A stretch of DNA of 36,034 bases from Lachnospiraceae bacterium UBA935 (GTDB taxonomy: Bacteria; Bacillota; Clostridia; Lachnospirales; Lachnospiraceae): the NCBI GenBank assembly GCA_002293525.1, contig DBDJ01000014.1:1-36034 (forward strand). The letters run 5' to 3'. Below, in pieces: positions 8,038 through 15,383 of this stretch. Position 1 is the first letter of the stretch; each line of letters opens with the position of its first letter. The translations under genes were made by a program, and so were the position numbers. The notes under the pieces were generated by a model, which did no database searches, had not been told where the DNA came from, and worked only from the letters and a program-made list of their open reading frames with translations.

Positions 8038-10770
8038 TCATTTTCTTTTGAACAGTCCGGAAAGATTTTTAAGCATGGGATTGGTGCTTTCCGCAATGTC
8101 CTTGACATTGTCCCAGGCACGGGCTCCTTTGCGGTCACGTTTAAAGAATTCCTTCATCTCTCTATCCAGATCTTCGCGTTTTTGCTTGCTCAGTTTACAC
8201 AGGTACTGACCGGCCATGTCCTGGTCATCAAGACTCCCGATGCCGAACATAAAGCTGAGGAACTCACCGAAATCAGCATAATCTTTATCGCCCTTGCTTT
8301 TTCTATATGTCATTTTGCACCAGTATTCCATGAAGAGTTTCTGTTCAAGCCGATGAAAGGAGAACAGCTCATAAACGGCTGTCAGATCATCTGCCGTCAG
8401 GCTGAAATCATTGATCGCCGCAAAGGCCCATTCAAAATAATCCTTGATCTTTCCTTCCGACATTCCGCTCAGTCTTGCACCGCCGTTTTCTGCTACCGTA
8501 TTTCTTATGTTCCGCGTGATGGCGGCAATATCTCTTTTGGCAACGGCCTGTCCCAGCTGTATCGCAATCCATAGCAAAAGCAGCCGTCCCCCGATCGGTT
8601 CCTGCATCACTTCTGTCTGATATTCGATGATTCCCTCAACGGTCTTCCGATCATCCGCTCTTACCTTCTCAAGCGGAATCGCTTCACAGACGGCTTCACA
8701 GAGCGTCTTCACATAGTCTTCCGTGATTTGCTTCTCCATCGCCAGATGCAGGATTTCCGTGGCATAGGGTAAACGTTCTTTTTCCGATATATCTCTTATC
8801 TTGCGCTCGTAGATTGCCTCATAGTCTCTTAACGCTGTCGCAGCATAAGCTTTTCCGTAACCGGAATCCTTTGAAAACCATGTACTCCAGTAAGCCAGGA
8901 AGCAGTCCCTGGCATCAGCTATAGAGGTCTTTTTCTTAATCTGTCGGGCATAGAGCTGATACATGTCATCAAAACGGTCATATTCCCGGAGAAGCCGGTT
9001 AACGGCCTCGATGGACGAAGAATCCATTGCCAGTGTCGTCTCATAGAAATAGTCCCAGAGGTAAGTCAATTCCGTATCTTTCAACTCCAGATCCTTTAAA
9101 AACCCCTCCATGTTAAGCGACATATTGACATAGTAAACCAGATGATCCTTGAAGCTGTCAATGATCCGCTCTGCCAGTTCGTAGCTGTTCTGCCTGCCGG
9201 ATGCATATACCATTTCCACGATACCGAAATATATTTTCCCGATCGCATGATCCGGATACAGCTCATCAGCGGAAAGCTCCATATCCTTTACATAATCACC
9301 GATAATGCGGACGATAAACAATACCTTCCATAGCTTAACATGCTGTCCCAAAACACCGAGAAGCGATTCCCGGTTCCGCTCTACCATGAATTCCGCCGGA
9401 ATGCTGAGATTGATATTTCTTGCCATATCGTCAATCCGGTCATAGAGCGGAACAAAGGAAGCCTCACTGATCCCTTCGGCAGACAGTGACAGAATAAGGC
9501 GGTCAACGATCATCTGCTTTACTGTTGTCTGCTGTTCCCGGTTCAGAATACTCATGGATTGAAGCATAGTGCCAAGTACCTGCAGCGCATACTCATGATC
9601 CAGCTGATTGATTGCTTCGCTTTCATCGGTAAGTTTGTCGATCAGCTCTTTTCTTATTGTATCTGATAGATATTCGCCGGCAAAAGCCACGATCTCTTCA
9701 AATTCATCCTGCGTAATCTCCGCAATTCCCTCGGAAAGCAGGCAGTACAGATAATAGGCGGCATAATAACCGTGACTGCAATCGCGGTAACATGTTTTCT
9801 CTGTCACAAAATCATGGAATTCCGTCAGGCTGTCGTATGAAAAACTAAAGGCCGTATCAAGAAAGTCCATGAATATCCCCTCAGCTTTTATTTGATCATT
9901 ATGTTGATCATTATTTGGATCATTATTTCGATCATTATTTGGATCACTGTTTTGATCACTGTTTCGAGCTATGTTGCTGAACTGATGATTGATAAAATCA
10001 AACACATAATGCCGGTTAGAAGACAGATAATCCTGCACATTGTAGCGGCTCCCTTCGGGGATAACCCCGCAAATCTGCGCCGGTGAAAGCTCAGGGTCAA
10101 AATCATAGGTAGTAAAATTGATTTTTTTGGCAATATCCAAAGGCATCGTGTAGTGCAGCGCCGCAATCCACTTTGCTATATTGTCCGGTTCGTCGCAGAT
10201 GACAAGCCGCTTCTTTTCGGCAGGAAACCGGAGCATTGCGACAACCATCTTCCGGTAATATTCCAGGTTGTCACCGATACTCAGGAATTCGATGACGGAA
10301 TCCGTATCGATCACATAACCGCGTGTCAGTTCCGGTTCCGGTAAATATGCCGGAGGGTCCGGATTATTAACCTCTTCAAATTCCATCCTGCTCCTGAGTG
10401 CTGTACCGGCATACATTTCGCAGGGATAGACATTGAAATCGCTGAAATCGCAAATAATAGAATGGCTCAGCTGATTGCCGAATCTTCCGGCACTCCCCAT
10501 ATAGTCTCTTCCCAGATAGGTATTGAGCGTGACTGCGGCACTTCCGTTCTTAAGCAGCCGGTACATAAAGGAAGGCCTCATAGTCCCCGCGGTTTCCTCG
10601 GTCATAAGTGTTCCGGGCGGCAAAGCCGGCACCTGATAAGTAAAGAGCCCCTTGACATCGTCCGATTTACTGGCGGAAAATGACATATCATAGGAAAAAA
10701 TCTGTTGTCCGTCATTGACCCCGTCAATGCCTCTCATGCACGAAGTATATATGATCTGATGTCTGGCCAT
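8038..10770 (-). CDS. GAP1-like GTPase-associated protein
   Basis: 910 residues from the chosen start. The N-terminus (MARHQIIYTSCMRG, then a 'GRFGNQLSHSIICD' segment) matches my memory of the N-terminal domain of GTPase-associated protein 1 (GAP1-N), named because it sits beside double-GTPase genes in conflict systems. The rest is a long all-helical region with no catalytic motif I can see. Around residues 280-310 there is an Asn/Asp-rich linker encoded by a 12-bp tandem repeat. The frame extends to a TTG at 10803, but the ATG at 10770 has GGGAG 6 bases upstream and fits the conserved N-terminus. The next gene upstream is the soluble GTPase, as expected for this pairing. It probably regulates or couples the GTPase to the HerA-type motor downstream. 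Confidence 0.72.
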   Translation of the reverse strand: MARHQIIYTSCMRGIDGVNDGQQIFSYDMSFSASKSDDVKGLFTYQVPALPPGTLMTEETAGTMRPSFMYRLLKNGSAAVTLNTYLGRDYMGSAGRFGNQLSHSIICDFSDFNVYPCEMYAGTALRSRMEFEEVNNPDPPAYLPEPELTRGYVIDTDSVIEFLSIGDNLEYYRKMVVAMLRFPAEKKRLVICDEPDNIAKWIAALHYTMPLDIAKKINFTTYDFDPELSPAQICGVIPEGSRYNVQDYLSSNRHYVFDFINHQFSNIARNSDQNSDPNNDRNNDPNNDQHNDQIKAEGIFMDFLDTAFSFSYDSLTEFHDFVTEKTCYRDCSHGYYAAYYLYCLLSEGIAEITQDEFEEIVAFAGEYLSDTIRKELIDKLTDESEAINQLDHEYALQVLGTMLQSMSILNREQQTTVKQMIVDRLILSLSAEGISEASFVPLYDRIDDMARNINLSIPAEFMVERNRESLLGVLGQHVKLWKVLFIVRIIGDYVKDMELSADELYPDHAIGKIYFGIVEMVYASGRQNSYELAERIIDSFKDHLVYYVNMSLNMEGFLKDLELKDTELTYLWDYFYETTLAMDSSSIEAVNRLLREYDRFDDMYQLYARQIKKKTSIADARDCFLAYWSTWFSKDSGYGKAYAATALRDYEAIYERKIRDISEKERLPYATEILHLAMEKQITEDYVKTLCEAVCEAIPLEKVRADDRKTVEGIIEYQTEVMQEPIGGRLLLLWIAIQLGQAVAKRDIAAITRNIRNTVAENGGARLSGMSEGKIKDYFEWAFAAINDFSLTADDLTAVYELFSFHRLEQKLFMEYWCKMTYRKSKGDKDYADFGEFLSFMFGIGSLDDQDMAGQYLCKLSKQKREDLDREMKEFFKRDRKGARAWDNVKDIAESTNPMLKNLSGLFKRK
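9891..9962 (-). repeat. 12-bp coding tandem repeat (Asn/Asp linker)
   Basis: Six consecutive 12-base units of the type TTTGATCATTAT on the plus strand sit in frame within the GAP1-like gene. Units differ at one to four bases. Each encodes a four-residue Asn/Asp-rich block such as NNDP or NNDQ. Because the unit is a multiple of three, copy-number change would lengthen or shorten the linker without breaking the frame. Confidence 0.88.
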
Positions 10771-10846
10771 GATAGCTCCCGTCTGCCCACTGCGGCGTAC
10801 CAATCAGGGCGGTCAAAGGGTTAACGTGTTCCGCTTCTTTCCTGTT

Positions 10847-12052
10847 TCACTTGCTCGGCTTAATGACCTCGTTTTCCTTAAGGATCCACAGCAAGGGATC
10901 TTCGATTCGATGAGGCCGCGGCCGGTTAATGCGCCTGTCCTCTCTGGGGTTGTTATCCATCCCCAAGGCAGAAACAGTAAAATAGGAGTAGTTGGTATAA
11001 TTCATATCGACCTGTGACATAAAGGACTCGGCTCCCCATTCTGTCAGAAGGCTTTTGATTTCATTGTTCACATTATGCCAGTCCGACATGTTGAATATCT
11101 TGTCATAGCAATGCGGACTCGTTTCGAGGATGGTACTTCCTTCGGGAATCAGGGAGGCAATCGCATCGAACTTGGAAAATACCGCCGCCACCGGAATATT
11201 GATTTTCTGCCCGGTTTTCATGTTCCTGTCGTTCCGTATTAGTTTGGAAACCCGTGACATGATATCATCGGATCTGGTCGCCTGCTTCCAGTCTACAGAA
11301 GAAGCCCGGGCCACCATAGTTTCATCCAGCTGGTTTCGGACAGCCGGGATCTGCATCGGATCCAACAGGAAGATAATGCCGGCTGATTTGCAGATATATT
11401 TGTTGACGGTACTCATCGTGTCCTCGTCATTCAGGTCTTCACCTGCCGTATCAAAGAACACCAGCGTAAAACTCTCGATCTGATCTTTGAAAAGGGCTTT
11501 CTGTTTCAGTTTCAGGGTAAAGATCAGCGGTTTGTAGGCGCCGTTATTAACATCCTGAACGGAGCTTCTGGTCAGATCCAGCTTCTGCATGTCCAGATAC
11601 AGTTTCTGATATGCGCCGGCCTTATATCTGGTCATCGTATCATCGAAGCCTTCCATGGCTCCGCCGAACTTCACGGATATCCGCTCAATCAGTTCATTGA
11701 TGATCACTCCGACAAAGTGACTCTTGCCGGTATCACGCGAGCCGACCACGGATATAATCATATCCTTTCCAAGCAAGGTGGATTCCGGTAATTTATTATG
11801 GCATGACGGACAGATAACCGCGTAGGTAGAGCTTCCACATTCCGGGCACTTGGCTGACTTCGGTATTGTCAATCCTTTGGCGGGAGCTTTAAAAGTGGGT
11901 TTCCCCATTTTGGGAATGGAAATATCGCCGTTTTCATATCGGGTAATTTCCACATCCGGAACATCCTTGCATCTTCGGTTGGTGCAGCGGAACTGAACTT
12001 CCTGCAGCTTGTGCCGCTCAAAACAAAACGGGCAGATAAACGTTGATTTCAT
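10847..12052 (-). CDS. Soluble zinc-ribbon GTPase (DO-GTPase2-like)
   Basis: 401 residues. The N-terminus has two zinc-binding pairs (CPFC 7-10, C..RRC 23-28) and a second zinc ribbon (CPEC 69-72, CPSC 81-84). A GTPase domain follows with Walker A GSRDTGKS (104-111), G3 DTAGE (201-205) and G4-like SKFD (293-296). It shares this plan, and the phrase 'FLLDPMQIPAVRN' after G3, with the GTPase at 2243-3700 ('FMLDPLSIPTVRN'), so the two are paralogues. It lacks membrane segments, so it is the cytosolic member of the pair. AAGGAG lies 7 bases before the ATG and abuts the stop of the preceding gene, indicating coupling. The GAP1-like gene follows 76 bases on. It is probably a nucleotide switch interacting with that protein. 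Confidence 0.83.
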   Translation of the reverse strand: MKSTFICPFCFERHKLQEVQFRCTNRRCKDVPDVEITRYENGDISIPKMGKPTFKAPAKGLTIPKSAKCPECGSSTYAVICPSCHNKLPESTLLGKDMIISVVGSRDTGKSHFVGVIINELIERISVKFGGAMEGFDDTMTRYKAGAYQKLYLDMQKLDLTRSSVQDVNNGAYKPLIFTLKLKQKALFKDQIESFTLVFFDTAGEDLNDEDTMSTVNKYICKSAGIIFLLDPMQIPAVRNQLDETMVARASSVDWKQATRSDDIMSRVSKLIRNDRNMKTGQKINIPVAAVFSKFDAIASLIPEGSTILETSPHCYDKIFNMSDWHNVNNEIKSLLTEWGAESFMSQVDMNYTNYSYFTVSALGMDNNPREDRRINRPRPHRIEDPLLWILKENEVIKPSK

Positions 12053-12063
12053 GCCATTTCTCC

Positions 12064-15060
12064 TTAACTGATCTTGTGATCCGACTGGACTTTGATTTTT
12101 AGTACATAGCGCCCCGATAAGCTTTCATCCTTGAGAAAGGGCTTTATATAAGTCTCCCGCGCCAAGCCTTTTTCAAGCGGGATGCTCACCTGTACGCTCC
12201 CCGTGGCCTCCTGCGCCGGAATCTGATAAAACAGCCTGCCGGTCTTTTTGAACATCGGAGCCCTGTCCTGGGCAGAGATAATATCAATGTCCGGGAGTAA
12301 AAACTTCTTGTTCTGACTCTCAAAGGAAAGTGTTACCGTGCCGCCGCCGAACAGCTTTTTATTCAGATTGATCGTATAAATGATTGTTTCTTTGCCCATA
12401 TTAGAAAACAGCGCATCCGTTCCCATGCCATAATCACTTTCCCCGTCGCGTTTAAATTCGGCAAAAACGGAGAAGAAATAATTCTCCGGCTCATTGGAAT
12501 CAATAACCAGACCACCGTCGTAGTGAAACTGCTTTATGGGAATATATTTCCTGATCGTTTCTACGTCAGAGATATCATGGGGGAACTGATCGTGCCGGTA
12601 AAGTACTACGAAGCCGGTGCAGTCTTTCGGCAGATCCAGTGTAATCATAATCTTCCCATTGACCAGGCTCACCTGATTGATTTTGACCGAACCGCCCTTG
12701 CTGGCCCGTGCAATGGTTCCGATCACGGCCGAGCCGGACTTTACGACCACTGCGATGATATAGATGAGCTCCTCTCCCTCATATTGAAAGCTGCCCGCGG
12801 TTTTGGATGTCTTATTGACAACAAGCACGTTCATCGAGGTTTCCAGCTGGGATATCGGGACAAGATCACCGCAAAGCAGCTCCGGTTTCCGGGTTGAATA
12901 AAAGAACTGGACATCGTTTCCTTCCGGATTCTCCCATTCGATCTGAAACTCATTGGCCTGGACCGGCTTGACGATAAGCTTTTCAATCGGAAGCGGCGGC
13001 CTGGTCGGAATCCCGGACAGACTGACCCCTGCGGTGCTGACTTTCTTGGCGCCGAGAGCATAAGTAAGAAATATTTGATACTGATATTCCTTATCATTTT
13101 CAAGGTCTTTGTCAACGAAATTATTACGACTGTTACATGTCAGTCTGATCTTTTTTCCCGCCGGGTCGGTTCTCTCGATTTCGATTCTGGCGTTATCGGC
13201 AACCGGTTCCCATGTAAACTGCAACAGCCCGTCACCGGCAGCAATCTTCACAGCAGCTATCTCAAATAAGTTACTGACCGCATCCTTGTAGGTCAAAGCA
13301 TCGGAAAATACCCCGGCCCGCTCTGCGAATACCGCATAAAAATACGGGACTCCCGGCTTTAAAACCCGGTCATTCAAGCTGCACATGCTGACCCGGCCGA
13401 CAAGGAAGCCATCCTGCACACTGATCGGAATCGCCCCTTCTTTACGGACGACAGAATAGTACAGCAAACCGGACGTCGTGCTTTTAGTCCATGTCAGGAT
13501 ATTGACCTTGGCCGCCGGATCGGCAGCGATGACAAAGTTTGACGGTGCTGCCGGCGGATATTTCGAGAGTATTTCCTTGACACCCGGGCAGTCATGGCAG
13601 GCTTCATAGGCTTTGGTGCACGCCTCTATGATGTCGGCCTCCTTCTTAGCCGCCTGCGCTTTCTGTTTTAACTGTTCTGCCATATCGATGGCATGGTTTA
13701 TTTCTTCCTCAAGTACCGGTTCCGAGTACCCCGGAGCGAATTTTTTAACACTATCAAGCTGTCTCTTTGCTTCATAATATTGTTTATCCCGGCATGCCTT
13801 TCGCATATCGTCAACAGCCGTCCCGACTCTGTCCCTAAGTTCCTTTAGTCTTGACTTAAGTTCGGTAACTCTTTCACTGCCCGGCCAATATTTATCGGCA
13901 TCGGTCAAATGGGCATCGGCAACTTGGAAGTCCATCGAATCCAGCGCATCGGCGGCCAGTTCACAGAGCGAATTTGCTTTGTCAATATTTTCAAAGCGAA
14001 AACCACATTTGCACACGTTAATATTGGCATCATTTAAAGTGCCGCATTGGGGACATTTGAGCTGCAGTTCCAAGCCGCAGGCCTGACAGACTTTGCGTCC
14101 GCCGGAGACATCGTTGATGCAGCCGCAGCGGCAGACCTTGCTCTGCGGGTCAGCTGCTGCCGCTCCGGAGCCTGATGCCGCTGCCGGTATCTTTTCGATC
14201 TTACAGAAGGCCACCAGCAACGATTCGGCGTCTTTCCTGTTCTTAAAAATCTCGGTCAGCCGGCCGACAAAATCAGAATATGCTTCCTGTGTCAGTTCCC
14301 CCACGAGGTCATAAGAATTCTTGACTTCGTCAAGAATGGTTTTTCTCTTGTTGTACTCCAGATACTTATCATAGATCTGTTTTGCCGCATCATCCTTGAA
14401 ACACTCGTCGCACTGTCCGCAAAGCTTGGACCCCGACCCGCTGACGCTGTCATTTTTATAGTACTCCTTAGCCTTCTTTTCCTTTGCCCTTTGTTTCAAG
14501 GCATCGCTGGGAAGATTCTGCGGATTCCTGATGGATGTCCCGGCATACAGAAACTCATATAGATTCGAAACAGTAAAGCTCTTAAGCAAGGCATTCATAC
14601 CGATGAATTTGTCGGCATTCTGGGGCTTGGTTTTATAATACTTGTCATAGGTTGCCTGATAATCGCTGCTCTGGGACGCGCCGATCTTAATCCCGAGTGC
14701 TGCCGCCCGCCGTTTCACGACCTCGACGTCTACCTTTTGCTTTGCGGCAATCTTGTCAATCGTATCCTGCGGAATCTCGGTCTTCTTGATCATTTTCAGG
14801 GTTTTGTCAATCGGACCGTAGGTTTTCTCGCAGGCATCTTTAATCAGCTCAGCGCGGATATTGGCTTCCCCTGTCATATCCTTCTTGATATCCGGAAGCA
14901 TCTGTGAATATTTCCGGTATTCCGCCCCGCGGTTGAAATCATTTGCCTTGCTCGACCAGAATTTCCGCTTTTCCTCGATCCGGTTATTAATGACAGTCTC
15001 GTCATTTACCGGATGCGGATCAAACTCTAATTCCAGAACAAGGTACCAATTTTCCGTCAT
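12064..15060 (-). CDS. Scaffold with J-like N-terminus, zinc ribbons and FN3-like domains
   Basis: 998 residues in clear blocks. Residues 1-65 (NWYLVLELEFD ... KRKFWSSKAND ... EYRKYSQMLPDI) follow the helix pattern of a DnaJ domain, but the catalytic HPD is absent: 'SSKAND' stands where 'HPDKN' is expected. Residues 65-300 are helical with a CGQC/C pair near 214. Residues 310-353 form a double zinc ribbon (CRCGC, CQAC, CPQC, CKCG). Residues 360-500 are TPR-like helices. From about 503 there are at least three beta-sandwich repeats of fibronectin type III kind, then a beta-rich C-terminus. ATG has GGAG 9 bases upstream. It lies right after two Hsp70 genes, where a co-chaperone or adaptor would be expected. 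The J-like call is inference; the zinc ribbons are direct. Confidence 0.7.
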   Translation of the reverse strand: MTENWYLVLELEFDPHPVNDETVINNRIEEKRKFWSSKANDFNRGAEYRKYSQMLPDIKKDMTGEANIRAELIKDACEKTYGPIDKTLKMIKKTEIPQDTIDKIAAKQKVDVEVVKRRAAALGIKIGASQSSDYQATYDKYYKTKPQNADKFIGMNALLKSFTVSNLYEFLYAGTSIRNPQNLPSDALKQRAKEKKAKEYYKNDSVSGSGSKLCGQCDECFKDDAAKQIYDKYLEYNKRKTILDEVKNSYDLVGELTQEAYSDFVGRLTEIFKNRKDAESLLVAFCKIEKIPAAASGSGAAAADPQSKVCRCGCINDVSGGRKVCQACGLELQLKCPQCGTLNDANINVCKCGFRFENIDKANSLCELAADALDSMDFQVADAHLTDADKYWPGSERVTELKSRLKELRDRVGTAVDDMRKACRDKQYYEAKRQLDSVKKFAPGYSEPVLEEEINHAIDMAEQLKQKAQAAKKEADIIEACTKAYEACHDCPGVKEILSKYPPAAPSNFVIAADPAAKVNILTWTKSTTSGLLYYSVVRKEGAIPISVQDGFLVGRVSMCSLNDRVLKPGVPYFYAVFAERAGVFSDALTYKDAVSNLFEIAAVKIAAGDGLLQFTWEPVADNARIEIERTDPAGKKIRLTCNSRNNFVDKDLENDKEYQYQIFLTYALGAKKVSTAGVSLSGIPTRPPLPIEKLIVKPVQANEFQIEWENPEGNDVQFFYSTRKPELLCGDLVPISQLETSMNVLVVNKTSKTAGSFQYEGEELIYIIAVVVKSGSAVIGTIARASKGGSVKINQVSLVNGKIMITLDLPKDCTGFVVLYRHDQFPHDISDVETIRKYIPIKQFHYDGGLVIDSNEPENYFFSVFAEFKRDGESDYGMGTDALFSNMGKETIIYTINLNKKLFGGGTVTLSFESQNKKFLLPDIDIISAQDRAPMFKKTGRLFYQIPAQEATGSVQVSIPLEKGLARETYIKPFLKDESLSGRYVLKIKVQSDHKIS

Positions 15061-15266
15061 TTGCTGAACTCCTCTAATTCTTTGTTTACATTCTTATTTG
15101 CACAAGGGCTGGTTATTGCTGTAAATCCGTGCTAATGTCATTAAGAAGCGGGGGAGGCTCGGGAACCGGAGGGCTGGCAGTCGGTTTTCTCTCTGGACGC
15201 TGCGTTTATAGCACTCCGAGGAACCCAGAGCAGATAAAGTCTCGCCCAGTGGGGCTCCACTTTACG

Positions 15267-15291
15267 AAATGAACAGTTCTACTGTTCATTT
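15267..15291 (-). promoter_or_regulatory. Perfect 11-bp inverted repeat (hairpin or operator)
   Basis: AAATGAACAGT-TCT-ACTGTTCATTT is a perfect dyad with a 3-base loop. In the operon direction it is followed by CGTAAAG, not a T-run, so it does not look like an intrinsic terminator. It lies about 200 bases upstream of the scaffold gene and downstream of the candidate secondary promoter, a suitable place for an operator or an mRNA-processing/stabilising hairpin. Confidence 0.55.
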
Positions 15292-15336
15292 TGGTTTCCT
15301 CTGCGTTGGCACTTAATGCTGTGTTTTTCGTGTGCT

Positions 15337-15366
15337 TTATCCGGTCTATTCTTATATAACTGTCAA
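15337..15366 (-). promoter_or_regulatory. Possible secondary promoter in operon
   Basis: On the minus strand a perfect -35 TTGACA (15361-15366) is followed after 18 bases by GGATAA (15337-15342), a weak -10. It lies 18 bases past the stop of the Hsp70-vWA gene and would transcribe the scaffold, GTPase, GAP1-like and HerA genes. The -35 is good and the -10 poor, so this is tentative. Confidence 0.35.
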
Positions 15367-15383
15367 GCAACATCAATTCTTTA

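Larger units (their letters stand above)
15061..15383. other. 323-bp intergenic leader inside the operon
   Basis: The longest gene-free gap in the minus-strand gene train, between the stop of the Hsp70-vWA gene and the start of the 998-residue scaffold. It contains a possible secondary promoter near its upstream end (15337-15366) and a perfect 11-bp hairpin (15267-15291). A short minus-strand frame crosses it (15206-15436) but overlaps the end of the Hsp70-vWA gene and has no ribosome binding site or coherent protein pattern, so I do not call a gene. The gap may split the operon into a chaperone part and a downstream part with separate control. Confidence 0.6.

Noticed and set aside
7975..8574. 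Plus-strand open frame of 199 codons across the 17-bp repeat and the end of the GAP1-like gene
   Set aside because: No ribosome binding site, no recognisable domain, and mostly antisense to a coherent protein.
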